Assembly: GCA_963730395.1 (NCBI GenBank)
Contig: CAVSSK010000030.1
Coordinates: 124,001 to 188,000 of the forward strand
Source: Bog-473 sp963730395
GTDB taxonomy: Bacteria > Actinomycetota > Acidimicrobiia > Acidimicrobiales > RAAP-2
DNA length: 64,000 nucleotides
Direction: 5' to 3'
Part shown: one piece after another, positions 15,011 through 22,436 of the stretch
Layout: the number at the start of each line of letters is the position of its first letter
How positions within the stretch are numbered: the first letter of the stretch is position 1
Position numbers and translations under genes: made by a program
Notes under the pieces: generated by a model
Seen by the model: only the letters and a program-made list of their open reading frames with translations
The model's database searches: none
What the model was told of the DNA's origin: nothing

Positions 15011-16021
15011 CTAGGCCTTCTTGGCCCGGCTGGGGGCGACGCGGGGCGGCTCGTCGGGCATCTTGGGGTACTGCGGCGGCCACGGGGCGTCGTGCAGCCC
15101 GGCCGCCTTGTCCCGCTCGGCCAACCCGAGGAGTGGCTGGAGCGACTGGGGCTTCTCCGCGATGTCGGCCCACGGGTCGCCGCGCCGGCGCACGAGGTCG
15201 GGCACCGTGAAGATGGTCAGCTCGTCGGAGACGACGGTCTCGACCTCTTCCCACGTGAGCGGCGTGGACACCTGTCCGCCCGTGCGGGGGCGGGCGAACC
15301 ACGCGCCGAACACCGTCTTGTGCGGCGCGTTCTGGTTGAAGTCGACGAAGACGCGGCTCCCGCGCTCCTCCTTCCACCAGTTGGCCGTGATCTGCTCGGG
15401 GTGCCGCCGCGCCAGCTCACGGGCCAACGCCACCGCAGCGGCGCGGACCTCCACGGAGTCCCAGCGCGGCTCGAGCCGGAGGTAGACGTGCAGGCCGTTG
15501 TTGCCCGTCGTCTTGGGGTACCCCCGCAGGCCCAGATCGGAGAGCAGGTCGCGGCAGAGCAGCGCAGCTTCGCGCACCTCGTCGAAGCCGATGCCGGTCG
15601 TCGGGTCGAGGTCGATGCGCAGCTCGTCGGCGTGCGCAGGATCGGCCGCGAGATACGGCCAGAGGTGCAGCCCCAGGCAGCCGATGTTGACGGCCCACAC
15701 CACGTGGGCGATGTCGGCCACCACCAGCGCGTTGGACGTGGTGCCGTTGGGCGTGGACACCACCGTCGACTGCAGCCAGCCGGGCGCGCCGTTCGGGATG
15801 CGCTTTTGGTAGAAGGACTTGCCGCCGGCACCATCGGGGAAGCGCTGCAGCATGGCGGGGCGGCCACCCGCGGTGTTGAGGAGGTGCTCCCCGATCTCGA
15901 GGTAGTACGACACGAGGTCGAGCTTCGTGGCGCCCAACGCGGGGAAGTACACCTTGTCGGGCCGTGAGACGCGTATCTCGCGGCCGTCGACCTCCACCGT
16001 GTGCTCGTCCTCCCCGGCCAC
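15011..16021 (-). CDS. LigD-type primase-polymerase (PolD-like)
   Basis: The 336-residue protein is a stand-alone archaeo-eukaryotic primase-type polymerase of the LigD-pol family. Evidence: the HTVEVDGREIRVSRPDKVYFPALGATK start, GLHLWPYL, the catalytic acidic pair ELRIDLDPTTG, KTTGNNGLHVYLRLEP, and FVDFNQNAPHKTVFGAWFARP. Such enzymes fill gaps, often with ribonucleotides, during end joining or excision repair. GTG 16021 is the start that gives the family N-terminus, and TAGAGT lies 8 nt upstream, suggesting a leaderless transcript. It is the first gene of the PolD-PHP-LigC operon. No Ku gene is in the window. Confidence 0.9.
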   Translation of the reverse strand: MAGEDEHTVEVDGREIRVSRPDKVYFPALGATKLDLVSYYLEIGEHLLNTAGGRPAMLQRFPDGAGGKSFYQKRIPNGAPGWLQSTVVSTPNGTTSNALVVADIAHVVWAVNIGCLGLHLWPYLAADPAHADELRIDLDPTTGIGFDEVREAALLCRDLLSDLGLRGYPKTTGNNGLHVYLRLEPRWDSVEVRAAAVALARELARRHPEQITANWWKEERGSRVFVDFNQNAPHKTVFGAWFARPRTGGQVSTPLTWEEVETVVSDELTIFTVPDLVRRRGDPWADIAEKPQSLQPLLGLAERDKAAGLHDAPWPPQYPKMPDEPPRVAPSRAKKA

Positions 16022-16029
16022 GGCCGACG

Positions 16030-16035
16030 ACTCTA
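16030..16035 (-). promoter_or_regulatory. -10 element TAGAGT before the primase-polymerase gene
   Basis: On the minus strand TAGAGT ends 8 nt before GTG 16021. This is the likely promoter of the repair operon, giving a leaderless or nearly leaderless mRNA. Confidence 0.4.
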
Positions 16036-16218
16036 CCGATGTGTGAGCCCTCTCGTTCCGGTGGGCGTGTCCAGCGCCACCGCGGAACGGGTCGGTCGGG
16101 GCCTGAGGAAGATACCCCTTGCGCCCCCGTTGCAGGGCCCACAAGATGTGGGGTCTGATGCCGCATGCGGGAGGCACCCCCGCTCCTCGTGTCGGCGGCA
16201 TCGCCGAAGGGCGCGCAC

Positions 16219-16563
16219 ATGGACGGACGTCCCCAGCTGGAGATCCGGGTCCGGGAGGGCGAGGGCTGCGCCCGGATCTGCCTGCGTGGCGAGCTCGACG
16301 TGGCGACGGCGGCCGACCTGAGTGAGCACCTGGCCGCTCTCAACCGCACCGGGATCACCGAGCTGACCGTGGACGTGGCCGAGCTCTCCTACGTCGACCC
16401 GGCTGGCCTGTTCCCCCTCGTGGCCGAGCAGCAGCGCGCGACCGCCTCGGGCATGGCGTTGCGCATCGAGTCGCCCACGGGCTTCGTCCGCGACCTGCTG
16501 ACCGTCACCGGGCTGATGGATTACCTGACGGTGTCGCCACCGGGGGACGCGACCGCCAACTAG
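16219..16563 (+). CDS. STAS domain protein (anti-sigma factor antagonist-like) lacking the phospho-serine
   Basis: The 114-residue protein is a single STAS domain: ICLRGELDVATAADLSEHL, then TVDVAELSYVDPAGLFPLV. In classical antagonists such as SpoIIAA the loop reads DSSG, with the phosphorylated Ser. Here it is DPAG, so regulation by an anti-sigma kinase through that serine looks impossible. GAAGGG lies 7 nt before ATG 16219, which favours it over the upstream ATG 16165. No kinase or sigma factor gene is adjacent. It is convergent with the Rrf2 gene. Confidence 0.8.
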   Translation: MDGRPQLEIRVREGEGCARICLRGELDVATAADLSEHLAALNRTGITELTVDVAELSYVDPAGLFPLVAEQQRATASGMALRIESPTGFVRDLLTVTGLMDYLTVSPPGDATAN

Positions 16564-16601
16564 CCACGACTCAGCCTTGCCCGCTCCGATGCGAATCGGC
16601 C

Positions 16602-16625
16602 GGCACGGGCACTGCCCCCTGTGCC
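16602..16625. terminator. hairpin between convergent STAS and Rrf2 genes
   Basis: GGCAC (16602-16606) pairs with GTGCC (16621-16625) and GGGCA pairs with TGCCC inside it, leaving a CCT bulge. There is no T-tract. Its position between convergent genes suits a terminator. Confidence 0.4.
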
Positions 16626-16676
16626 AGCGCCCGGTCGTCGGCGGCCACCCGGGCCAGCGTCGCGGCGCGCAGGCTG

Positions 16677-17039
16677 TCACTCGAGCGCGGCGCGCGCCGA
16701 GGACCACACCCAGTGCATCGCGCACACGTCGTCCCAGTGGCACGGACCGCCGCGGAGTGCGCACTCCGACGTCAGGATCGGTCCCTCGAGCGTCTCGACG
16801 ATCTCGAGGATGGTGATGTCCTCGGGTGCCCGCGCCAGCAGGTAGCCGCCCGCCGGGCCCGAGCGCGACGTGACGAGGTGGGCGCGCTGGAGCTCCTGGA
16901 GCACCTGCTGGAGGAAGCCGGTCGGGATGTCCATGGCCGCGCCGATCTCGGCCGCCTTGGCGTGCGACCCCCGGTGGTTGGCCAGGTAGATGAGGGCCCG
17001 GATCCCGTAATCGGTCCGGTTCGTCGGTGTCAGCTTCAT
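16677..17039 (-). CDS. Rrf2 family regulator with three cysteines (Fe-S type)
   Basis: The 120-residue protein begins MKLTPTNRTDYGIRALIYLA, the Rrf2 winged helix, with the recognition helix around IPTGFLQQVLQELQRAHLV and wing RSGPAGGYLLAR. Cys93, Cys100 and Cys106 (C-x6-C-x5-C) sit where IscR, NsrR and RsrR hold an Fe-S cluster, so it probably senses NO, redox or iron-sulfur status. It is divergent from a Cys-containing protein gene at 17174, and a pseudo-palindrome overlaps that gene's -10 box. No isc/suf genes are visible. Confidence 0.88.
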   Translation of the reverse strand: MKLTPTNRTDYGIRALIYLANHRGSHAKAAEIGAAMDIPTGFLQQVLQELQRAHLVTSRSGPAGGYLLARAPEDITILEIVETLEGPILTSECALRGGPCHWDDVCAMHWVWSSARAALE

Positions 17040-17081
17040 GTGCCCTCATTCTCCACCGGGGCGGACCAGGACCAAGGTCCC

Positions 17082-17109
17082 TTGACAGGTCCCCAATCCT
17101 CTATATTCT
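17082..17109 (+). promoter_or_regulatory. sigma70-type promoter TTGACA-N16-TATTCT
   Basis: The perfect -35 TTGACA (17082-17087) and -10 TATTCT (17104-17109) are separated by 16 bp, upstream of the gene at 17174. This is the clearest canonical promoter in the window. Confidence 0.7.
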
Positions 17110-17120
17110 AACTGTAGGAA
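17106..17120. promoter_or_regulatory. pseudo-palindrome, candidate Rrf2 operator
   Basis: TTCTAACTGTAGGAA matches its reverse complement at five of seven paired positions and overlaps the -10 box of the rightward promoter. Binding there by the divergent Rrf2 protein would block transcription of the 17174 gene. Confidence 0.4.
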
Positions 17121-17173
17121 AGCGAGATATGGGACGGACCTGCCGGTCCCGGAGCGACTGAAGGGAGGCCGCC

Positions 17174-17665
17174 GTGTTCAAGAACTGCATGCGACGCCCG
17201 CTCGGCGAGGACTTCGCCCGTGGCTGGCCGAACGAGGCGCAGGACGACGACAGCGAGCCCCTGGTGCTCTTCGAGTCACCGGACGGGGCCGAGGCGCATG
17301 CGGCCTGGACGGTGCTGCGCAGCCATGGATATCGCATGACGTGGTGTCCCGGGCCACAGGGCGGCTTCTCTCCCCGGTGCGCCCTGTCGGCCACGGGGCA
17401 CTGCCCCCTGGTCGACGAGGCCGATGTGGTGGTGAGCTCGCTGGACCTGCGCAACCCGCTGTGTGAAGAGGTCGTGCACGCCCTCGATGCGCAGGCGTCC
17501 GAGACGCCCGTCGTGGTCGTGGCGCCGCGGGGGTCGGCGCCGAGGTGGGTCGAGGAGGCCCCCGGGTGCGAGGTGGTCGCCGGACCGCTCAGCACGAAGG
17601 TGCTCGTCCGAGCGTTGAGCGTCGCCAGCGCCCCGCAGGCGCCGGCAGAAGCCGCAGCTGACTAG
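17174..17665 (+). CDS. hypothetical protein with clustered cysteines
   Basis: I do not recognise this 163-residue protein. Its middle contains TWCPGPQGGFSPRCALSATGHCPLVDEADVVV, with three Cys at about residues 58, 69 and 77. That segment precedes an alternating hydrophobic pattern (DVVVSSLDL, TPVVVVAPRG, EVVAGPLSTKVLVRAL) like a receiver or Rossmann fold. It is divergent from the Rrf2 gene and has the canonical promoter at 17082, so it is probably the Rrf2 target. GTG 17174 is preceded by GGGAGG. Its TAG stop shares a CTAG palindrome with the stop of the opposite gene. Confidence 0.65.
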   Translation: MFKNCMRRPLGEDFARGWPNEAQDDDSEPLVLFESPDGAEAHAAWTVLRSHGYRMTWCPGPQGGFSPRCALSATGHCPLVDEADVVVSSLDLRNPLCEEVVHALDAQASETPVVVVAPRGSAPRWVEEAPGCEVVAGPLSTKVLVRALSVASAPQAPAEAAAD

Positions 17666-17985
17666 GCCGGCTGCGCCTGCATCTCGGGCCTGGCCGAGAG
17701 CTCGACGCCCAGAACCGTGAGCTCGTGCTCCAGCCGGTCGCGCTCGCGCACCGGGTGGGTGAAGTAGGCGGGCCCGGTCGGCACCCGGAGCGACTCGCAG
17801 AGCCGGATCAGCGCTGTGTCGTAAGAGAGCTCCCGGGCCAGTGCCTCCGCGACGGGGATCCGCGTGTCCTCTTCCGTCGCCCGAAGCCTGGCCCGGGAGT
17901 GCACGAGGTCGGCCAGCAGCAGGTCGTTGGGCCTGTGCCCTTCCTCTCCTTTGCCAAGGGCCCGCGTCAGGAGGTCCACGTACAT
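17662..17985 (-). CDS. hypothetical protein, small helical
   Basis: This 107-residue protein of unknown function starts MYVDLLTRALGKGEEGHRPN and is mostly helical and charged (LLLADLVHSRARLRATEED, VAEALARELSYDTALIRLCESL). ATG 17985 is preceded by a strong GGGAGGTGG Shine-Dalgarno. Its stop codon shares the four bases CTAG (17662-17665) with the stop of the convergent gene, so the genes abut with no spacer. Confidence 0.6.
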   Translation of the reverse strand: MYVDLLTRALGKGEEGHRPNDLLLADLVHSRARLRATEEDTRIPVAEALARELSYDTALIRLCESLRVPTGPAYFTHPVRERDRLEHELTVLGVELSARPEMQAQPA

Positions 17986-17999
17986 GACCACCTCCCGAT

Positions 18000-18389
18000 G
18001 GTGACCGGTCCACGTACGAGGCCGCTAGGGCTGAATGACCCCTCTTCAGCGGGTCTGTTGCCCTGAACCCCGGTTGAAACCCCTGGTGGAGAAGGGAATC
18101 GAGCGCGGTCGAGCCGGGGTCGCCGCCGGCTGGGGGTGCCCGACATCGTCCTCCGTTGCGAGGTCGTTTCGGGTCGGTGAACTCTGCTGCCGCTCCCTTG
18201 CGCCCCGGACCACCCCAGCCCACAATCGGTTGTGGGGCGCCCAGCCGTGAGGAGGAGAGCGTCCAGGTGCCGTGCCCACCCCCCAGCCGGCCCTGGCCTG
18301 ATCGGAGCGAACACCTCAGCGGTCACTGAGGTCCTGCGGACGACCCGCCCGTACCCCCCCGGGCGGGTCGTGACGCGCCTGCCTGGGGC
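18000..18389. other. 390-nt gene-free region with several hairpins
   Basis: I see no convincing protein gene. It holds four inverted repeats: GCTGAA/TTCAGC (18030-18050, 9-nt loop), CCCACAA-TCGG-TTGTGGG (18219-18236), ACCTCAG/CTGAGGT (18313-18332, 6-nt loop) and the 12-bp stem at 18340-18371. The last two are tandem and lie downstream of the PIG-L gene. The others could belong to a small RNA or a 5' leader. Confidence 0.5.
18340..18371 (-). terminator. strong terminator-like hairpin after the PIG-L gene
   Basis: ACGACCCGCCCG (18340-18351) and CGGGCGGGTCGT (18360-18371) form a perfect 12-bp stem with an 8-nt loop, 19 nt past the stop of the leftward PIG-L gene. There is no T-tract, as is common in actinobacteria. 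Confidence 0.65.
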
Positions 18390-19160
18390 TCAGATGAAGT
18401 CGGCGAGAGCCTCCCAGCCCTGCGGGGGCGGCGCCAGGCGCCAGAACTGCTCGGGGACACGGCCCGCCATGCGCGCCGTGAGTGCGTGGTCGCGCTCGAG
18501 GGGAGCGATCTGTGAGGTGTAGGCCCAGATGGCGCGCCGCTTGCGTTCCTCGTCGGGGACGTGGGGGACGATGGCGGGGGTCGGCCAGGGGTGCGAGCGC
18601 AGCAGCTTGGCCACCCGCCAGGCCAGGAGCCCCGGAATGTGCTTGTAGCCATGGTCCTCGTAGCAGAACCACTCCCGGTCGGGCTGCTCCTCGCGTACCA
18701 AGAGGCTGGCCTCGTGCACCATGACGTGATCGGGGTTGGCCAGTCCCATCGGGAAGAAGACGGAGGTCGGGTCGAGCTCGGCGATGGCGGCCCCGAGGGC
18801 GGGTGCCACCTCGCCCGGTCGGGGGCGGTCCTCGGGAGCGAGGTACTGGTGGTCGGCGAAGTCGAGCCAGCGGTAACCCGACTCGAGGACCGACATGGCG
18901 GCCACGTCCTCCTGGCGGCGCACCGCGACGACGTCGTCGCCGGCGACGAAGCCGCCCAGGGCGTCCCAGTCCGACGGCGGCTCCGGGTAGGCGGGTGGTG
19001 GGCCACCGAGCACGGTGATGACCGTCGTGTTGTCGTAGCTCGCGATCAGGTGGCCCGCCCCCATGGCGGCGTCATCGAAGTGGGGGGAGATCACGACGAT
19101 GCGCGCGAACGCGCCGGGGTCGACCTCTCCCCATGTCGGCTCCGCGAAGGCGTTGCTCAC
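18390..19160 (-). CDS. PIG-L family deacetylase
   Basis: PIG-L (GlcNAc-PI deacetylase-like) enzymes are zinc amidases such as MshB and Mca. The 256-residue product has the zinc motif ISPHFDDAAMG (His27, Asp30) and the second ligand block ANPDHVMVHEA (His145, His149). It lacks clear MshB specificity features, so the substrate is open. GTG 19160 has no Shine-Dalgarno but TATGAT lies 6 nt upstream, inside the end of the MFS gene 7 nt away. Confidence 0.87.
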   Translation of the reverse strand: MSNAFAEPTWGEVDPGAFARIVVISPHFDDAAMGAGHLIASYDNTTVITVLGGPPPAYPEPPSDWDALGGFVAGDDVVAVRRQEDVAAMSVLESGYRWLDFADHQYLAPEDRPRPGEVAPALGAAIAELDPTSVFFPMGLANPDHVMVHEASLLVREEQPDREWFCYEDHGYKHIPGLLAWRVAKLLRSHPWPTPAIVPHVPDEERKRRAIWAYTSQIAPLERDHALTARMAGRVPEQFWRLAPPPQGWEALADFI

Positions 19161-19166
19161 GGGCGG

Positions 19167-19172
19167 ATCATA
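19167..19172 (-). promoter_or_regulatory. -10 element TATGAT, leaderless-type promoter of PIG-L gene
   Basis: On the minus strand TATGAT ends 6 nt before GTG 19160. It overlaps the 3' end of the upstream MFS gene. Confidence 0.5.
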
Positions 19173-20412
19173 CGGGCACGTCGTCGACCTCGCCCGCTAC
19201 ATAGTGGCGGAACGCCGGCATGAGCGCGCCGATGACGGCGGCGCCGACGATGCAGGCCAGGCCACCCGAGATCACCGAGAACTCCACGCTCGTCAGCGTG
19301 GCCACGGCGCCCGACTCCATGTCCCCCACGCGTGGGCCACCCTGCACGACAGCCATCTGGATCGAGGACATGCGGCTGCGGAAGCGCTCGGGGACAGAGC
19401 TCTGCAGCATGGTGTTGCGCAGGACGGCGGAGATCACGTCGGCCCACCCCGCCACCGCCAGCAGCACGAGCCCGACCCAGAGCGTGTCGACCAGCCCAAA
19501 GAGTGCGATGGCGGCGCCCCACACCGAGACGGCCACGATCACCGCCCACCCCTGGCGGCGCAGGTTGGCCACCCAGCCCGTGGTCACGGCGCCGATCAGC
19601 GCGCCGACACCCGGAGCCGCGTAGAGGAAGCCGAGCGTGACGGTGCCGCCCCCGAAGACGGCGCCCGCCATGGCGGGGAAGAGCGCCCGGGGCATCCCGA
19701 ACACCATGGCGTTGATGTCGATCAGGTAGACGCCCTGCAGTGCCTGGCGCGAGCGGAGGTAGCGCAGCCCCTCCTTGGTCGACTGCCAAGGGGAGAGGCC
19801 CCCGGCGCCCTCCGCCGGCGGGATCGGCCGGAGCAGGGCCGAGGTGACGGTGGCCACGACGAAGGACACGGCGTCGAGCGCGTAGACGAGGGGAAGCCCG
19901 ATCCCGAGCAGGATTCCCGAGAGTGCCGGGCCGACGATGACGCCTACCTGGAAGACGATCTGCATCATCGCGGCGGCGGCCGCGAGGTGCCGGCGCTGGA
20001 CCATGCCGGGCACCGACGCCATGCGGGCAGTGTTGGAGAATCCCATCAGGCCGGCGGCCAGGGAGCTGACGACGTAGAGCACGGCGAGGGACGGGTGGGC
20101 CACGGCGGCGTTCACGGCCAGGGCGGCGCTCGTGAGCACCATGGCGGCTGCCGTCCAGATCATGATGCGCCGCTTGTCGACCGCGTCGCCGATCGGCCCG
20201 GCGGACAGCGCGCCGGCGAGGAACGGGATGAGCTGGGCCAGGCTGATGGCCCCCACCTGCAGCGAGGAGTGGGTCATGGAGTACACCTGGTAGGGGATGG
20301 CGACGACGGTGAGCTGCGTCCCCATGATGGAGATGAGCTGGCCGGTGAAGAGCAACCGGAAGTCGCGGCTCTCGCGCAGCGGGGTGGTGTCCACCAGGAT
20401 CCGGCCCGGCAT
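19168..20412 (-). CDS. MFS transporter (12-TM, EntS-like MFS_3 group)
   Basis: The 414-residue protein starts with RESRDFRLLFTGQLISIMGTQL, typical of the enterobactin-exporter-like MFS_3 group. Motif A-like GPIGDAVDKRRIMIW follows TM2. The second half repeats the six-helix pattern (GFLYAAPGVGALIGAVTTGW). It probably exports a small hydrophobic compound; the substrate is unknown. The PIG-L gene follows by 7 nt. TAGGCT ends 6 nt before ATG 20412 and there is no Shine-Dalgarno. Confidence 0.85.
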   Translation of the reverse strand: MPGRILVDTTPLRESRDFRLLFTGQLISIMGTQLTVVAIPYQVYSMTHSSLQVGAISLAQLIPFLAGALSAGPIGDAVDKRRIMIWTAAAMVLTSAALAVNAAVAHPSLAVLYVVSSLAAGLMGFSNTARMASVPGMVQRRHLAAAAAMMQIVFQVGVIVGPALSGILLGIGLPLVYALDAVSFVVATVTSALLRPIPPAEGAGGLSPWQSTKEGLRYLRSRQALQGVYLIDINAMVFGMPRALFPAMAGAVFGGGTVTLGFLYAAPGVGALIGAVTTGWVANLRRQGWAVIVAVSVWGAAIALFGLVDTLWVGLVLLAVAGWADVISAVLRNTMLQSSVPERFRSRMSSIQMAVVQGGPRVGDMESGAVATLTSVEFSVISGGLACIVGAAVIGALMPAFRHYVAGEVDDVPV

Positions 20413-20418
20413 GGCAGC

Positions 20419-20424
20419 AGCCTA
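20419..20424 (-). promoter_or_regulatory. -10 element TAGGCT, leaderless-type promoter of MFS gene
   Basis: On the minus strand TAGGCT ends 6 nt before ATG 20412. Confidence 0.5.
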
Positions 20425-20459
20425 TGGTCGGCCCGGGACGGGGCCCGGTGTGCCGGGTG

Positions 20460-21281
20460 TCAGGAGAGTTGCTGACCCAGGTCGCGCACCGAGATGTCCC
20501 AGGCGGCGGGCCAGTCCCGGGTGCGCAGGAGGGCGTCGCTCCCGCCGTCGCAGAAGATCACGGACCCGCAGAAGAACGCGCCGTCGGGTCCGAGGAGGAA
20601 TTCGATCAGGGCGGCGATCTCCTCGGGTCGGCCGGGTCGTCCGACCGGGATGGGGAGCATGCCGAGCAGGGGGCCGGTCTCGGGGTCGGCCCGCATGGCC
20701 GCCACCATCGGCGTGTCGATCATGCCCGGTGCGATCGCGTTGAGCCGGAGCCCCGCACCGGCCCACTCGGGCCCTGGCGCCTGGCGCCTGACCCAGTGCG
20801 CCAGCGCCAGCTTCGTGGCGGGGTACGCCACCAGCGAGCCCCGGGCGTCAGCGATGCGCACGCTCAGCTCCTCGTCGTGGGCCAGGCAGGCGTCCACCAG
20901 GTCGGCCGGGATGGCGGGCTGCACCGTGGTCGAGTTGGAGCTGATCACCACCGCGGCACCCCCCGGCGCCAGCAGCGGGCGCAGCCCCTCGAGGACGTCG
21001 ACCGTGCCGAAGTAGTTCACCGCGGCCAGCAGCGAGCCGGCCCGGCTCGGGGACCCCGCCAGACCGGCGCAGGTCACCAGGCCGGCCAGCGTCCCGGCGC
21101 AGCGCTCGGCGGCCTCGGCAACCGCCCGTGCCCGCCCGTCCCGGGTGCCCAGGTCGGCCTCGACGTCGGCCTCGGCCCTGTCGACCCCCACGACCCGCCA
21201 CCCGGCGGCGCGCAGGCGGGTCGCAGTGGCGGCGCCGATCCCCGATGCCGCGCCGGTGATGACGACGGCGCGCTCAGGCAG
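20460..21281 (-). CDS. short-chain dehydrogenase/reductase with probable CTG start
   Basis: The frame encodes a complete NAD(P)-binding SDR: PERAVVITGAASGIGAA (TGxxxGIG), VNYFGTVDVLEGL, VVISSNST, the active-site YPATK (Tyr, Lys) and a C-terminal FLLGPDGAFFCGSVIFCDGG. No ATG, GTG or TTG lies between the upstream frame context and the glycine motif. The best start is CTG at 21279-21281, giving MPERAVVITG, and it overlaps the peroxiredoxin stop by 8 nt so translation could be coupled. An internal GTG at 21191 would delete the coenzyme-binding loop. Substrate unknown. Confidence 0.78.
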   Translation of the reverse strand: MPERAVVITGAASGIGAATATRLRAAGWRVVGVDRAEADVEADLGTRDGRARAVAEAAERCAGTLAGLVTCAGLAGSPSRAGSLLAAVNYFGTVDVLEGLRPLLAPGGAAVVISSNSTTVQPAIPADLVDACLAHDEELSVRIADARGSLVAYPATKLALAHWVRRQAPGPEWAGAGLRLNAIAPGMIDTPMVAAMRADPETGPLLGMLPIPVGRPGRPEEIAALIEFLLGPDGAFFCGSVIFCDGGSDALLRTRDWPAAWDISVRDLGQQLS

Positions 21282-21732
21282 CGGGGCGCGCCTTGAGGAG
21301 GGCGAGCGCCTTGTCGGCGTGGGAGCCCATCGACACCTCGGAGTGGACCACGCCGAGGATCGTGCGGTCGGTGTCGATGACGAAGGTCATTCGCTTGTTG
21401 GGGAGGAAGCTGGGACCGCGCTTCGCCCCGAGCTGGTCCGCCACCACGCGATCGGGGTCCGACAGCAGGGGGAAGCCGAGCGACTCCTTCTCGTCGAACC
21501 GCTTCTGCTTGTCAACGGTGTCGGCGCTGATGCCGACCGGCTGCGCACCGACGGCCGCGAACTCGGCGGCCAGGTCACGGAAGTGACAGCTCTCCTTCGT
21601 GCAGCCGTACGTCATGGCCGCGGGGTAGAAGAAGAGCACGACCGGCCCGTTGGCCAGAAAACCGCTCAGGGTGCGGGGTGCGCCCGTCTGGTCGGGGAGC
21701 TCGAAATCGGGGACGGCATCGCCTTTGCGCAT
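21274..21732 (-). CDS. peroxiredoxin, BCP/AhpE type
   Basis: Thiol peroxidases of this type reduce H2O2 and organic peroxides. The 152-residue protein has PDFELPDQTG near the N-terminus and the peroxidatic loop FFYPAAMTYGCTKESCHFRD. Cys44 is the peroxidatic residue and Cys49 the likely resolving residue, as in atypical 2-Cys BCPs. The usual TPGC is TYGC here. TACATT ends 6 nt before ATG 21732 and there is no Shine-Dalgarno, so a leaderless start is likely. The SDR gene overlaps its 3' end. Confidence 0.9.
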   Translation of the reverse strand: MRKGDAVPDFELPDQTGAPRTLSGFLANGPVVLFFYPAAMTYGCTKESCHFRDLAAEFAAVGAQPVGISADTVDKQKRFDEKESLGFPLLSDPDRVVADQLGAKRGPSFLPNKRMTFVIDTDRTILGVVHSEVSMGSHADKALALLKARPAA

Positions 21733-21738
21733 CCGCCC

Positions 21739-21744
21739 AATGTA
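21739..21744 (-). promoter_or_regulatory. -10 element TACATT, leaderless-type promoter of peroxiredoxin gene
   Basis: On the minus strand TACATT ends 6 nt before ATG 21732. Confidence 0.5.
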
Positions 21745-21770
21745 GAGCGACCCGGTCGTTGCGTGCCGGG

Positions 21771-22436
21771 TCAGGCCTCGAAGCGGAAGCCCACGCCCCG
21801 CACGGTGACCAGGTGGCGCGGGTTGGCCGGGTCGGGCTCGATCTTGCGACGCAGGCGCTTGATGTGGGTGTCGAGGGTGCGGGTGTCGGTCAGCTCCTGG
21901 TCCCACCACAGCCGGTCGATGCACCAGTCCCGGGTGACGACCTGGCCGCTGTGCGCCATCAGCAGGGCGAGCAGGTCGAACTCCTTGCGGGACAGGTCGA
22001 CCGGGACGTCGCTGACCGTGACCTCTCGACGACCGGCGTCCAGGCGCACGGGGCCGACGCTGAGGACCTCGTCGTGGTGCTCGGCCACGGCCACGCCGCG
22101 CCGCAGCACGGCCCGCATGCGAGCGACCAGCTCGCGCAGGCGGAACGGCTTGGCCACATAGTCGCTGGCGCCGAGCTCGAGGCCGAGCACGATGTCGACC
22201 TCGGAGTCGCGGGCCGTCACCATGATGATCGGCACCGGCTTGAGGCTCCGCATCTGCTGGCAGATCTCGATCCCCGACTGGTCGGGCAGCATCACGTCGA
22301 GGAGGACCAGGTCGGGGTGCACCCGGTGGAACAGACGGAGCGCCTCGTGCCCGTCCCCGGCGCTCTCGACCGCGAAGCCCTCCCGGGCCAGTCCCGAGGC
22401 GAGGGCCTGGCGGTAGGACTCCTCGTCGTCGACCAC
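21771..22436 (-). CDS. OmpR/PhoB-type response regulator, 5' end uncertain
   Basis: The receiver domain carries the acidic pocket VDDEE, the phospho-acceptor in LVLLDVMLPDQSG (Asp47 from this start), TARDSEVD and YVAKPF. The C-terminal winged helix ends HIKRLRRKIEPDPANPRHLVTVRGVGFRFE. GTG 22436 is the only standard start, but it begins inside beta-strand 1. Residues RPLVLV just upstream in the same frame look native, and the frame is open back to a TGA at 22530. The true start may be a non-standard codon, or the 5' end may contain an error. No histidine kinase is adjacent, so it is an orphan regulator. Confidence 0.85.
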   Translation of the reverse strand: MVDDEESYRQALASGLAREGFAVESAGDGHEALRLFHRVHPDLVLLDVMLPDQSGIEICQQMRSLKPVPIIMVTARDSEVDIVLGLELGASDYVAKPFRLRELVARMRAVLRRGVAVAEHHDEVLSVGPVRLDAGRREVTVSDVPVDLSRKEFDLLALLMAHSGQVVTRDWCIDRLWWDQELTDTRTLDTHIKRLRRKIEPDPANPRHLVTVRGVGFRFEA

